A stretch of DNA of 64,000 nucleotides from Atherix ibis (GCA_958298945.1 OY282605.1:109922267-109986266); one strand, 5' to 3'; positions 12,160 through 24,805 are shown, counted from the first letter of the stretch. Program-made: numbers and translations. Notes: a model not told the origin generated them from the letters alone.

Positions 12160-15100
12160 ATTCTTTATTCTGTCTGTACGCGTTTGTTTGAAAAATTGCA
12201 ACCACCTTGCTTCGCAATATCTAGCACAGAATTTACTAAAAAAAAAGTCCTTACACCTGTTGCACTAATTTCACTTAGCTATGATCATATTTTTTACTTG
12301 ATTCTGATCATTTTTTTTCTATCATAAACAAGTTTTTCTTAAAAATCGTCTCATAGTTCCAAATGACAATTTAATTCCTTGAAAATTTTACAAATACTGC
12401 GTTTACGATTTTTGTCAGAAATTTGTTAATACTATTCAGATAATATGTTTCGAATATAAGGACTTTTTTTTTATTATATTCATTTTTTTATCTTTGCTTC
12501 ACAAGGAAAAAGTTGCTTAGCTACTTTGAACGTAAATTATATTACAATAAAAACATGCGAAATATTACAATATGTTAAAAACAAGGGTCAGTTTTTTTGA
12601 AGCAATCCTTACTCTGGACAACTGGGTTTTATAGCTATAAGGAAAAGATTTCGTACTAACAATATATATCAGTATATGTAATATGGATTCAACTATAAGA
12701 TTAGATCAATAAACTGAACTTGAAAAAAGTTTCTGTCTTTGAACTTTCTGAACCAAATATCTATTCATATATGCAAATTTGTCTTCGAGTGGATTGTTAT
12801 TCTGGATAGTCTTTATGGATACTTTCATAAATTTTATAAATATTCAATTTGGAATTATTTATTTTTATGTAGAAAGCTAATAATTGTTTGAAAAATTTTC
12901 TAAACGTTTCCAAGGCCCTCTCACATCGCAAATAATACATGTACCCAAAGTAAAGGATCTTAGTTTTTTTTTTAACACACCAAATTAGATAGACTTGAAT
13001 AGAACCCATCCTTATTTTTCCTTTATTTGGGAAAATATAAACATAAAAATATTTACAAATTCTCAGAAAAGGAATTTTTTTTTGATAATATAAAGGATTT
13101 AGTCTTCGCATCTTAGTATGACCAATTCTATTTGATGTTAAGCTTGATACAAACGCCTGCCATTAATCTTTAACGTTACTTTGGTTTGCTCTGGTAAAAA
13201 AAAATGTTTTTCTTATTTTCAGGATTTATAATATTTTGTATCTCTTCCTCTTAGATAGGAAAAATTGTATTGATTTTGTCAAAATATGCCCAAAATTAGA
13301 ATTGATATTCTTTCTACAAGAGTAAGAAACAATTTCATGAATTTATATCACTTTCTCTTAGATATTATTATAAATATTATTCTTCTCCTTGTATTTAACC
13401 TAAGATAAAATTAATTATCCTAAAAATAGCTGCTAATATTATAGAAATTTCTTTATAGATATTCTATTCTAATCCCCTTAGGGTAAAACAATGTCTATTT
13501 TCGTATGTCCTTCTATGATTTTCTAGGAATATATCGAGGAGCAATTTTGAATGGAAGGATACCAAAAAAAAAATAACAAGATTATCCCATTTAATTTTTA
13601 TTAAAGTAACAATAATTTGATAGGACAATTAAAACAATACGTGAATAAAAATGGGTAAAATACTTGTTATTATCCTGTGAGCCACCAAATTTCTGCAAGT
13701 ACACGTATTATAAAATTGTATAAAAAACTATAAATTTTAGACCAAAAGTATGTGTCTAATAAAAGGAATCGAATCAGGAAAAATAACGCGATAATGGTGA
13801 TTTCAGCTACACCCTTTAATGTTTCATTAAAATCAAGTATTATTATTTAATTACCTTAAATATTTGCCTTGAAATTTTCGGTTGGATAATAATTTATCGA
13901 AATCATAAAAATATTTCACTGATAATGATTTAATACTTTTTATTAGTGCAAGGAAGTTGGTTTGGGCAATTTCGTTTTGGAAAAAATAAGTCCATCTTTA
14001 TTAGTAATATGAAAAATCATAGAATAGAATGAAATTTTCTACCTTCTTAAGAGAAAAACGCCTTAAAATATAAAAACAGAGGAAAAAAAATCAAAAAAAT
14101 TAACACCAACAATAACGTTTATTACTACAGATTATCAGCCATTATTTCTGTTTCAAATCGAATATTAGTTCAAGGAACTCATAAAATTCCATTTGAAGAC
14201 TGTTTGCAGCAGTTTTTTGATGAGTTACTCACCAAATAGGTTTTTCGGTGTTAAAAATAATGAACCATCATAAAAACGAGTCATTTCGCAATTTCCGGAT
14301 TCAAGCATGGGTAGATGGTATTCGTCGAGTTCTCATAGGTACGAAATGAACGGATGTTCGGAGATTTCCGGTGTGGAATTTTAGCGGAAGAGGTTGCCAG
14401 CCTTCAGATAGAAGTGAAAGTTCAACGCACGAAGTATTCCGTCTTTTTGCTTTATTAAATACTATCAACGTTAAAGAATTTCTATTTTTGTTTATTCTTT
14501 TCTATTATCTAACAAAACTTTGCCCTTTTCACCCCATATTTATACATACAAACCTGCACATTTATCGGTTGAGGGAGAAAAAAAAATTCAATTCAAATCT
14601 GACATCACTTGAGTGAGTGCATGGGCATCAGGGTGGAAAAAAGGCAATAATCGATTAATTTATGCTCGTATTTTGTGTAGTCGATTGTTTCCAGTTGCTG
14701 GGATTTTCAGATTGATTGGTTGTGAAAAGTTTCAAATCAAAGATAATGGCTTCTCACATAATTAAATCCCATCAAAGTGTACCCACACTTCAGAATAATC
14801 TTTTCTGATAGGTTTAATTATTGATGTTACAAATTTAATTGGCATAAAATTTCGGGAAATTCTCCTTGAGAATATCGCTAAACGAAAAGCAAATATTTAC
14901 CTCTGTTTCGATTTATTTAATTTCGATTATTTTAATTACGTATAGACTATTAATACTGATGGCAAATGAATAATAGTCTTTTGTGTAATTATTTGCGAAT
15001 TTTTGCTTTGAAAAGTAAAGTTAAAAAAAATACATAAGCACACGCTGGCAGGAGAAATTCCTTTCACGTTAATTAATACTATTATTCAAATCTGCTTATT

Positions 15101-15597
15101 ACTATGTTGTAGTTGTAGATATTTTTAAAAATTAAAAAAATAATAATAATATAATACCATTCAAAAGGACACGATTATTTTCAGGTGATTTTTGATGACT
15201 TTATCGCACATGTGGGACTGTAGCTTAGTCGTTACTTAAGTGAGGTTGATTTTTAAATTTTTAAATCCACTGAAGTTTTTTTTTCTTTTTATAAATTTAA
15301 ATAGCATCTAAAACTAAAAAATTTGTAACAGGCTAATTTTTTTTGGGAAGATACAAGGATATGAAGACATGTAGGGAATAACACCCATCGATGTTTCGAT
15401 CAAGATAGATTTTTTTTATAAGTTTAAAAACTCATGAGGCCATTGCCGTTTCTAACGTCGATGGATGTATAAAAGAAGGGTGGAAGTGAACAGTTCTTTT
15501 ACTAAAGGAATAGGATGATAAAATAGACGCGAATGGAATTTTTCATAACAGGTTCAGGGTCTTAGTCCATGACAGCGGCGTGTATAGGTCCTGAATA
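12160..15597. other. AT-rich sequence, nothing recognised
   Basis: About 3.4 kb without recognisable coding, repeats or RNA genes. Open frames at 12797-13111 (minus) and 14371-14616 (plus) have composition expected of AT-rich noise and no family resemblance. Confidence 0.55.
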
Positions 15598-16503
15598 GAA
15601 TGTATGAAATTTGGCAACGTCGATGGGATGCGAGTATGAATGGCAGATGGATGCACATGTTCATTTCGGATGTGTGCTTCCCTCTGCGTATGAATTTGAA
15701 ATTGATCTGTACCTTGGGTACTAAACTTAACCTTGGGTTTCTGTCCAGGCATGGTCTGGCTGCGGAGGCTAGATGCCTTTGTGGGGCGGCGGAGGAGAGT
15801 GCCAAGGACCTTCTCATTGAGTGTCGCCTGTACGGGGATTTGCGTGGCCTAGGTGCATGTGGAATCGTGGTCAATGCTGTGAGTGAAGTGTTAGGTAGGA
15901 GAGAATTGAATGAATGCCTTTATAGATTTACTGTGGCACTTTTTGAGAGGAGAGCGAGAATGGTGCGTGAATAGCACGTAAGGTGGCTACAACCCGGTGG
16001 AAGACAAGGTCGATTCTGATTGTACTATCGGGTCTTGGCGAACTCGCATACCTGAGCTGGCTTAGCGGTGCTTAGAGACTTTCAAATTTTTTTACTGTAG
16101 CTCAATGAGAGGAGCGCAAACCGAAGTACTTTTAAAACAAAAATTAGTATTACAGGAGTCGGGATGCCCCATGGTGTTGGAACACACTGTGCCCGAGTTT
16201 GGTAAGGCGCTTTAGGAAACAACGGGGTGGCTGTGGTTGATACCCATATCGTGGGTATGATATACGGATCGCTGGTGGGAGATACTAGCAATTATGTCGG
16301 GCGCTATTAATGATTATGTCAGTAGAGGTTTAGATAGTCCTCGCAACTAACAGTTGGAGTAATCAGCTTGTAACTGGTTACTGACTGTTAACTGACAGTA
16401 ATGGTGGTGCATTTATTGAGCGTAACTCAATCTCTATTGTCGTAGGCGACTCGTGGTTTATATTTAACGACAGATAAATCACGTTAAATAATATAATATT
16501 ACT
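15598..16503 (+). mobile_element. 5'-truncated non-LTR retrotransposon, 3' end, copy 1
   Basis: Only the last part of the second open frame and a 3' UTR of about 525 bp are present, the usual outcome of abortive target-primed reverse transcription. The 3' UTR is GC-richer than the host DNA and is highly similar to the inverted copy at 24806-25625, through to the shared terminal block CACGTTAAATAATAT. Near 16240-16260 it contains a short hairpin, TACCCATATCGTGGGTA. In the other copy the same hairpin has a slightly different loop, suggesting a retained RNA structure. No poly(A) tail is evident; the end is AT-rich. Confidence 0.85.
15600..15974 (+). pseudogene. non-LTR retrotransposon ORF2 C-terminus (R1/Jockey-like)
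   Basis: A 124-residue open frame equal to the extreme C-terminus of an R1/Jockey-type polyprotein. It contains WQRRWD near residue 5, GRWMHMFI near 16, and a Cys-rich knuckle RCLCGAAEES...LLIEC at about 58-75. The His expected within the knuckle (EHLL in relatives) is Asp here (KDLL). A stop lies just upstream and the reverse transcriptase part is absent, so it is a truncated tail with no activity. The start is simply the first Met after the truncation and is not biological. Confidence 0.8.
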
Positions 16504-16509
16504 GTTTCA

Positions 16510-16860
16510 CACATTAAAGGGAGCATTGGTAATTTTTCAAAGGATTCGAGACTATTTCGAGAACCCCAAAGTTCGAATTCATATGTCCATATTGGTTTTA
16601 ATATCGTATTGTATGCTAATAGGAGTCATAGTAAGTATTTGGATCGTTCTTTAAGTTCATCACCTCTTTTAGTTTTCGTATAAGCGCTCCAAGGTTGCCG
16701 TTTGTCGAATATGTGTCCAAGGTAACGCACGCTCGTTTTTTTTTTGTAGAATATTACTGCTGTTTAGGGTTATACCGGTAATATGTTCCCGACAGTGTGC
16801 GAAAGTATAAATGCTCTTAAGTACAAAATTTTCTGTGTAAACACAATATTTTGCGTGGCC
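16510..16860 (-). pseudogene. Jockey-like reverse transcriptase relic (thumb region)
   Basis: Reading the minus strand with frameshifts gives, in order, THCREHITGITLNSS, a degraded GHIFDKRQPW-like stretch (relatives: YLGxxLDxRLTW), and LKPIWTYEFELWGS. LKPIWTYGxxLWG is a signature of the Jockey clade after the polymerase fingers. Catalytic YADD is not present. The relic directly follows the 3' end of the R1/Jockey-like fragment and is in opposite orientation, so it is a separate insertion. Confidence 0.72.
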
Positions 16861-16864
16861 TTAT

Positions 16865-17165
16865 TAAAAAAAAGTACAACGATCGATCTTGGAGCCCAAC
16901 TGAATAACCAAATTTCGAATTTACGCATTATGGGAACTTTTCGGAATTAAGCATAGTTTTGTTGTGTTGTCTAGTTTGTGGGGCCGGATTTTAAATTGGT
17001 CCAGATTATACTTTTTAAGCTCAGGCCAAAAAAAAACGCTCAGAGTTGTACAGATTCAACCTTTTGTTAGACATAATAGCATGCACCACCCACGACTAAA
17101 GGGTTTGGGATATGCCCAGTCAGCACCATATTTAAACCTGTAATAGATTTCGATAGATCAGCTAA
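16865..17165 (-). pseudogene. Tc1/mariner-like transposase relic (NWPPRS family), short
   Basis: On the minus strand VFFWPELKKYNLDQF is readable around 17000-17045. Relatives have FFWPELxxxDLDNMWFQQDGATCHTA at this point. The QQDGA block is destroyed here. About 100 bp at its upstream edge has a similar partner at 4555-4660. Too short for element limits to be set. Confidence 0.45.
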
Positions 17166-17196
17166 ACTGATTTTTTTACTAGAGTCACTTTTCAGA

Positions 17197-17700
17197 AAAC
17201 TCTTCATTATTGAAATTAAATACTTTAGGTCTAAAGAATTTTATTTTATGTAACCGAAATGCTATCGTACTTTTCAAAATTCTGCAATAAAATTTGTCTA
17301 GGTCTGATGGTTGGGAATATGGAGCTTATTCTCTGGAATGAGGAAAGTTATTTGGGATGTTAAATGAACATTGTTATTTGGGATGAGGAAAGAACTGGAA
17401 ATGGGGAAAGTATAAAAATTGGAAGAGGAAATAATTTAATTTGGAATATAAATATCAATGAGGAAAAGAAAACTATAGGGAACAGAAAAAGGCTGGAGCT
17501 GACCGTCGACTAAAATGGGAGAGAACTATATGTTGAGGCTCTCCCTGGATATTATAATTTTTTTTCCTATATATATATTGACAAATATATTTTTGTGCAG
17601 TAACTTTTTTTTCTTTACCCAAACTTAATCTAGTTTTCATATGAATCACGTTTTTAATTTCAAGAGAATTCTATCACCACCGATCACCAATCCCCGCAAT
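17197..17700 (+). repeat. dispersed repeat, copy 2
   Basis: Same-orientation partner of 7697-8456, shorter by the central segment. It contains the shared GGAGCTGACCGTCGACTAAA and TTTTTGTGCAGTAACTTTT blocks. No coding potential was seen. Confidence 0.75.
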
Positions 17701-18049
17701 AGGCTCAGGTTACCAACTATACTTTTTTCTACGAACATACCCTATTAATCAGCTATCGAATGATTTTGTATACGTTTTAGAAGTTCTGGTAGCGCCTGCT
17801 CAGACATGCGAGTTATATTCCAGTTGAGGCAAAAAAAAGGCTAGAACATAAGCAATCTTAAGAAACCCTAAGAATTTCACAACGTTCCTGATAATATTAA
17901 ATTCTATATTTTGGGCCATTCTAATGGAAGTTCTTACTAACGCACATACCAGGAATAAAAAATTCTTTGACTTTAGTTATGATAATACCATTTATGGGTA
18001 AAATCATTGAGTTAATGATTGATAATTGTGAGAGAGGGCAATGTCTCTC
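17701..18049. other. spacer, nothing recognised
   Basis: AT-rich flank between the dispersed repeat and the non-LTR relic. Confidence 0.45.
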
Positions 18050-19260
18050 TGCTTGGCCGTTCATGGGCAAAAGTTGCGGATTCTAATTTTCCTTTAAAGA
18101 CCGGAGACAATACTGGATCGTAGAATCATTAAATTCTACTTTGGAATTAAGCCATCTCATTGAATTTTTTCTAGATCAGAATTTAATGAGTTCAACATAT
18201 ATTGATGAAATTATTCAAAAAATATTCTATAACCCAACCACCTTGCAAAGAAAGAATCTGAGTGGTAAGGGCTTGTAACTGAACGGAGGAAAAATATCAC
18301 TTCTTTTAGGAAATAGTTAAACGAATTCCTATTTTTCGTCCCTTTGGAAAGAGTTCCGAGAGATTATGCATTGGTAAAAAATAAATGGCAAAGCTTATGG
18401 TAATATGGAAAACAAAATTCCTCCAATTACCGACTATAATCCCGAAAACATTTTCTTTATTTGCCAGTAGCAGGGCAAGGAAAAGTAAGTTGAAGCAGCG
18501 GTTCGATTTCTTCCCAAATTATCCCCTGCATTATCCTTTTGAAGCAAATGTTCTCCACCTTCTACTCAAAAGGAAATTAATCCTCCATTTCACAACAGAT
18601 CTCTAACTTGGAAAAAGATCCTTTCACTCTTTCTCTTGATTTGCAAATCTCCCTTTCAGATTCGTCTTGGAAATCCTGGTTAAAAGCGGAGTTGATGTTG
18701 TCTCCAGCCTCAAGTATATGTTAAAAGGTACAATACTTTGAAATGGAATTTTAATTCGATTGAGTTCTATACCAGCAGTTTCTCTTTCCATGGGGAAATG
18801 GGAATAATTATGCTGGCAGTTCACATTGCAATCAATCTCCTTAAACATCGCTACATCACGGTTTTTAGCGACAGTCTAGTAGCCTTGGAGGCCATTCATA
18901 TCCTTGCGTATCTTCGGCAATAAAGGGGAGACTCTCTAACTTTCTATGGTCACTATAATGCTGAACTTATCTCAGCTTCTGACCAACACTTAACATCTTT
19001 GCTAAGGTTCTGACCAAAACTTAACACCTTTGAATTGAGGTGGTAGATTTCTTTCCAAGCATTGGTGAAACATCAACCCAGTCAACAAGCACTCCGAAAT
19101 TTGGTGTAACGCAACTTCTAAGAATTCTGATTAAGTACTCACCGACGATTTCTGTATCGCAAACCAACCTCGTCCTTTATGCCATTTCTGTGGTGTTCTC
19201 ATATCCTTAGCAAATACCACTTCTACGATAATTTCTTTTTTTAAATTGTTGACTAATAGA
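18050..19260 (+). pseudogene. degenerate non-LTR retrotransposon with RNase H remnant
   Basis: The clearest part is 18738-18920. There a frame reads FHGEMGIIMLAVHIAINLLK followed by VFSDSLVALEAI, the pattern (AE...AxxxA, then SDSxAALxAI) of the RNase H domain in R1/Jockey/I-type elements. In RNase H the Glu and Asp of these motifs bind metal. Further on, near 19160-19190, RPLCHFCG looks like the C-terminal CxxCG knuckle. Many stops and frameshifts are present. A direct duplication of about 30 bp lies at 18978-19035 (TTCTGACCAAAACTTAACA-like, twice). The upstream limit is uncertain. Confidence 0.6.
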
Positions 19261-19906
19261 CCCAACAATTCCTTTCCCAAATCCTCTGCATTTTTTATTT
19301 CTCATATTTTGTTTTTCATCAAAAGTATAATATTTATCAAAATTTATATTTCGATAGAAAAATTTAATTTTTATTATTCATGAAAAGTCTAGATTTTGAT
19401 CTAAAAATCAAAATAATTCAGAAAGTGTATTCAATAAGAAAGCATTCAATAAGAAAGCATAAGGATCACTACACTACACTTGAGAACTCTTAATAATTTT
19501 ATTCCTTTGACTACTTTTATATCTGCTTAAGGTATTGGGCACCCATCCTGCCTTACTTCAGGTTCGTACAAATTTTGCGAATGACTGGAATTAATGAAGG
19601 GGTAAGAGATAGTCTGTTGAATTCCATAATGAGGATGATTAGAAGCATTAAATAATAGAGAATTTTTTTAAATATTTACACATATCTACAACTACAACAA
19701 AGTAAGGAGCAGATTTATATAATAGTACTTATTAACGGGAAGGATTATGTGGAGTAAACCTCAATCTCCTTTTTAGTGAGTGATTATGTTAAAAATCTGT
19801 TCATGCGACCAGTGACGCTTAAGTCGGCGATGGGTATTTTTAGGGCAGAAAGTGGAGGATAATTCTTGAACAAGGGGATAAGTATGTTGGGAAACATGAG
19901 ACACAG
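19261..19906. other. spacer, nothing recognised
   Basis: AT-rich DNA. Its right edge probably holds more of the decayed tail of the minus-strand Jockey relic. Confidence 0.4.
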
Positions 19907-20386
19907 TCACATCACTGACATAATGAACTTTAAGTTCATGATGAATAAGACTATTGCGAACATAAAATGAAGCGTCGATAATTTTAAAAAGTATTTCTTG
20001 ACCGAAAGACTCTGTAGAGCTCTGAGTTCAAGTCCGTAAGTCCAGATGGGTTTCAGAAGGGCTTTGTATAAAAGTACTTTGCTGTCTATAGTAAGTTTAG
20101 AGTGTTTGCGTAAAAGTCGAAGTAATTGGTGGTATCGTCTGTTTAGTTCTTGTCCTTTAAGTCTTGTGTATGGTTTCTTTATTAAGCATTTATTTAAGTT
20201 CAGTTCTAGGTACCGAAATTCGGTGTATTGTGGTATGACACTGTTATTAAGGTATATAGGAAGTGTTGCTTCATGACTAAGTATTAGGAAGCATGTTAAT
20301 GGAGTTTTAGGGGGTTTGGATATGAGTTCAGAGAATTTTTTAAGCATGTTAGGAAATTTTGCTAGATGCAAGGCGGGCTGTATCAT
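19907..20386 (-). pseudogene. Jockey-like reverse transcriptase fragment, 159-codon open frame
   Basis: An uninterrupted minus-strand frame covering the thumb and connection part of a Jockey-clade reverse transcriptase. In order it shows LPIYLNNSVIP (residues about 43-53), YTEFRYLELNLNKCL (54-68; relatives YLGLxLDxRL), KLTIDSKVLLYKALLKPIWTYGLEL (97-121), then a C-terminal tail. The last block is diagnostic. The polymerase core with YADD is missing upstream, and the frame ends early, so this is a 5'-truncated dead copy. Part of its start (20387-20500) may be a decayed extension. The plus-strand open frames here are shadows. Confidence 0.82.
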
Positions 20387-20880
20387 TAGCTTGTGTTACA
20401 GAACAGACTGGAATGGTGGATATATAAATATTGTACAGGAGAAGTCCAAGTATACTTCCCTGTGGAACACCAACCAAAATCGGAGAGATACTATAGAGTT
20501 CGAGTCGAGAAATAAGTATTTTGTTTTCAAATAAATAAAAGCATTTTTTTTATTCCGTTTATTTTGGCAAATTTTATTTTTATTGTACCAAAAATGCGAA
20601 AATTGTGTGAAAGTAAACTTGTCCAAACTGTATTTTTTCATCTTGTCCATGTTTTCGGAATTATTATTTGTATCCTGTCTAGTTTTCTCGCATTATAAAA
20701 TCTTTTGGAGTATGTGTTAGGTTGTATATTTAGAAATATTTAAAATATTTCCTTAGTATTGAAGTTAAATAAGGAAGGTTAAAAAAAGAAAATATACAAT
20801 AGTTCCAGAAGAGTTCATCCGGTTAAAACCGTATTGGGATAATAATTGAAAAATACGGTGGCATGTTGGTCGGTAGTAAA
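20387..20880. other. spacer, nothing clear
   Basis: AT-rich. The first ~100 bases may continue the Jockey relic, but I could not follow it. Confidence 0.35.
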
Positions 20881-21386
20881 GGGTGGACCATAAATGTGGT
20901 GCAAATTTAAAAGTAGCATTTTAAAAAGTAAATTTAAAAAAACTAGTGTATATTAAGAATAAAACACAACATCATTTAAATAATTGCCACAGCTGGCCTT
21001 ACAGTACCCCATTCGCTCGACCCAATTTTTCAGTACATTTTCGATTGTCTGGGCCTGTATCTCTTCAATGGCAACTTTGAGTTCGTGTTTCAAGGCCTCA
21101 GTTGTCTCTGGATGGCTTGCGTAACATTTACCCTTAACGGCTTCCCACAGAAAATAATCCAACGGGCGCAAATCACAGCTCCGAGGCGGCCAATTGACAT
21201 CAGAATTTCGGCTGATTATTCGGTTTTCGAAATTTCTCAATATTTCCTAGTTTTCTGGGAATGATGTTGTGTTTCATTCTTAAATTTCAAGGTTCAATCT
21301 TTCTAATAAAACCGGAAATTTTAAAAACTATACACTATTTTTTTTTGTATTTACTTTTTAAATAGCAACTTTTAAATAGTCCACCC
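20881..21386 (-). mobile_element. 506 bp internal-deletion derivative of an NWPPRS-family transposon
   Basis: Inverted ends of about 60 bp flank a short interior. The left end begins GGGTGGACCATAAATG and the right end is the reverse complement of GGGTGGACTATTTAAAAG. Similarity continues through AAAAAGTAAAT to TAGTGTAT. Between them only the C-terminal part of the transposase remains. It is therefore a non-autonomous derivative, mobilisable in principle by a full-length relative. The flanking target duplication is not clear. Confidence 0.8.
20953..21240 (-). pseudogene. C-terminal transposase fragment (NWPPRS family)
   Basis: A 95-codon minus-strand frame. It contains ISRNSDVNWPPRSCDL (residues about 9-24) and PLDYFLWEAVKGKCY (26-40), then the helical C-terminus ending GNYLNDVVF. 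In the family the Asp of PLDYFLW is the third catalytic acid; it is kept. The first two acids and the DNA-binding domain are absent. The apparent Met start is incidental, since the frame opens inside the deletion junction. Confidence 0.85.
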
Positions 21387-21924
21387 ATTATTACGCCGAT
21401 TGAGGAGAGGGAGGGTTAAAAGTTGACAATGTGGTGCCCTCACATCCATATAACAAAAATAATTGTATGTCTATAACACAGAATTTGGTGACATTAAAGT
21501 TGTTAATTTCTCAAAGAAAGTGCAAAGATAAAAAGAAACTAAGATAAAAATTAAAAAAATTACATATGAGAGGATAAGAAAAAGGGTGAGTATAGCAATT
21601 TCTAGGGGGTTAAAAATTCAGAGCAAAAAATCATGGATAATATTGTAATAAGAAAATTAATGAGAAGAAAATTACTTACACAATAAATATAAAAACAAAC
21701 TTAGGATCCCGAAATAAAGGACCACAAAAAAAAGAAAGAAAGAAAGAGAAAATTCATCATGCTATAATGGTTTTAACGTGTTTCATTAATACTGTTAGAA
21801 TTACTTAATGAAAATGCAACTCAAACGCACTAGAATTTAGCAACTGCATTAAATGTGCACAGATCTACTGCAGGTAAGCGTTTATATGCAATATCCTACT
21901 TCAATAACCGAAAAGAATTGTAAC
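21387..21924. other. spacer with A-rich simple sequence
   Basis: Includes a short (GAAA)n tract near 21733-21752. Nothing else was recognised. Confidence 0.5.
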
Positions 21925-22360
21925 AATCAATGAGAAATGGATTTACTACGAAAACCTTAAATGACCTAAAGAAGGGACAAAGCTAAAAGAATCATTTCGA
22001 ATGTCATTTTGTGTGCTTTATGGGATCAGAGGGATGCTGTTGATTATGAACTTCTCAAACCGGCTGAGTTCATCACTGGTGATCGTCGTCAACTGCAGCT
22101 AATAAAACTGAATCGAGCTTTGAAAGAAAAAATGCCAGCATGGATCGATAGACAGGATACGTTGATTGTGCCACACGACATCGCCAGGCACCATGTTGCA
22201 AAACCGGTCCACAAATACTTGGAACGAGTGAAATGGAAAATATTATATCACCAGATATTGTTGCTTCAGATTTCGCATTTTCTCCGGACCAGGAAGTCAG
22301 TCCTTCCTAGAAAGCGGTTTACCTCTCATGAAAGTATCAAAATAATATTCGACATAACCT
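21925..22360 (+). pseudogene. mariner transposase relic, catalytic half
   Basis: The frame reads INEKWIYYEN (relatives GDEKWIYYDN), then FCVLWDQRDAVDYELLKPAEFIT, then LIVPHDIARHHVAKPV (relatives LxHDNARPHVA). After one frameshift it reads SPDIVASDFAF (relatives YSPDLAPSDYHLF). The first catalytic Asp is Asn here; the second and third Asp codons are still present. A stop follows YYENLK. No terminal repeats were found. Closest in style to the mauritiana group that includes Mos1, but distinct from the two copies at 28.0 and 42.2 kb. Confidence 0.78.
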
Positions 22361-22362
22361 GA

Positions 22363-24155
22363 TTAATAATAAGGTTATTTAATTGCGTTGGGTTCTAGAT
22401 GATGTGTCGCAGTTTCTAACATGCCGCACCTGCTTACCAAATGGCAAATGACACGTTTAGCCATTCGTAGACACACGTACCAACCATTGCCCAACCAGTC
22501 TACCCGACAAATTTCCTAAAATTTGAGCATGGAAACTGCCCGGATTTGAATAGGACATTCTGCTGTCACAATTAGGAAATTCATCCTCTTCCCATATTGC
22601 CATACTGTGTCATTCAACATCTACTCCTTACCCAATATTTCTTTTCTAATAAAATGGTGGAGCTTTTAAAGCCATCAACCCACTTTTCAAGTCCGCTTTT
22701 TTATTTTATAAAAATACTAAAAAGCTCTAAAAAATCTAACCACCCAGAGATCTTAATTACAAATAAATAAACAATGACTGAATGAATTGATCGAGTTAAA
22801 TGAACTAGAATTTTCCCTCGAAGGTATCCATTTATCACCCGAAAGATGGTAAAACGTATTGCTTCCAAGGCAGGGATATACTGCAAACTTTGTCAAAAAA
22901 GCAGCGACAACTCAATATTTTATTTTTATATGAAAATTTTTTAATTATTTTTGGTTAAATTCTTTTATTAACATCGAAATACTATCCAGACCTTTAAATT
23001 TGAAAAGCTCTTTACTATTAGTGATATATAAAATAGCAATTATTGATATCGAGTGACATAAATTGATATAAAAATAAATATGAGATCTTGGAAAAAAATT
23101 TATTCCATTTTCAATTCGGATTTCTAATGGTATATAATAAGCAAACATATATAAAATATATATTCAGGGAAAAGAAAACGTTCAATTCCATCCTTTTTCC
23201 ATATTTTCTATAAGTCTATAAATACACATTTTGTTTTCTTAAATAAAAAATTAAAAAAAAAATATATATAAAAAAAAAGGAAAATGAAGAAAACCATATC
23301 ATTTTTAAATATATTCAAGACTGTTCCGATGATATATCCGCATTTTCTTTGATAAATAATTTTCTTTTATAAAATTGATATATTTATTATTTCTTAAATA
23401 CATATACCATTGAATGCCCACTGAAAAAATAAACATTTTCAAAAAAACTCTCTTAACTGTTTGGTTAACCTAACACAATAACAATATACTTTTCTCTAGT
23501 AAATAATTTATTTCTTATCAACAACAAAAAATAGAGAAAAAAAGTCATTTTCCAGAAATTATATAAGATATTTTGTCGAAAAACTGATATTGTTAAAAGT
23601 ATTAAATTTCAGATACTCAAAATAAAGTTTATTCAAAAGAAAATCCTAAATGCCAGGATTAATAATACTTGGGGAACCATCCTTGTTAATTGACAACATC
23701 CATTGATGGTATTTAGTTCGTCACAGAAAATAAACCGAATACTTAAAAATTTCAAAGAAAAAGTTCTTTGTAACAAAAATGTGTGGACAAACTTTTGCTT
23801 ACAAAAAATTTGGCGAAATTCCCTTTGGTTAGTAGTTAATTTAATACTATTTGTGGAAAAACTTTGATTTCATTCTGAACAACCATAAATATTTAGACCT
23901 AAAATTATAAACCGAACCATAATAATGACATAGAAACAAGTGGATGGTGTTTAATTCAATATTAAATAATTTGCAAGTGGTTGGAGAGTAAATGTGTATT
24001 TATTTTTGTCCTGCTCGTGTGTCTAGAACTTAGAAAATTGGTATTTTAGTAGGTCTTGGGACAATAAAAGAGCGGGGGATTAGTAATTCCATCTGAATAA
24101 GAGGATTGCTATAAGTAGAAATCTCCAGAAATCGGCTCATCACAAAAATATGGAA
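22363..24155. other. spacer, nothing recognised
   Basis: A GC-richer stretch at 22390-22660 has no readable protein or repeat partner. The remainder is AT-rich DNA with long A runs near 23250-23290. Confidence 0.5.
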
Positions 24156-24159
24156 TTCG

Positions 24160-24480
24160 ACTAATACGAACATAAAACGAAGCATCGGTAATTCTGCAAA
24201 TTAATTTTGATTTGACAAATTACATTAAACGGGATGGGAGAACTGATTTTAGTAAGGCACTGTATATGAGTATTTTACTATCACCTGCATAATTCCAAGC
24301 TTCTGATTGAATGCCAAACGTGGGTCTATGTACATTTCAAGGTATTCAACTTTAGTGTCTTCTGTTATGGCACTATCATTTAGATACTCGTACATGGAAT
24401 GGAATGGTTCTCAGCAGAAAGTAAAAGTAATATGGCCACCAGTTGGTAGATCAGTTCTGTAGAATTTAGATTATAGTTTG
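24160..24480 (-). pseudogene. Jockey-like reverse transcriptase relic
   Basis: The minus strand reads VTFTFC, then after frameshifts LNDSAITEDTKVEYLEMYID-like residues (relatives LNxxxIPxxxxVKYLGxxLD) and RLAFNQ. It ends with ELPMLRFMFV, as in other Jockey relics of this window (compare 16510-16860 and 54140-54600). Several stops are present. No active-site motif remains. Confidence 0.65.
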
Positions 24481-24805
24481 CCAAATTTTGGAAGCAATGG
24501 ATTTTTCTATCTTCAAAATTAAATAAAAAGTATTATATGTGTAGTTCTCCAGCTCCGTTAAGTTAAGTGAAAATATAAATCGTTTTTTTTTTTTTGTATT
24601 TTATAACTTTGTACACAAAACTTGTAAAATAACTAACTAAGTGAAGTGTTTAAGAGTCGTATGTCTCTGTTTAAATCGGTTAATGTAACTATAACAAATA
24701 AAAAACTAGAATGTTACTCTCATTGATCTCATGCATACTTACTCCTGTTATACACCATAGATTTAACGTCTAACGGTGTTAAATTGCACTATATTGTTGG
24801 CCAGT
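24481..24805. other. spacer, nothing recognised
   Basis: AT-rich flank up to the 3' end of the minus-strand non-LTR copy. Confidence 0.4.
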
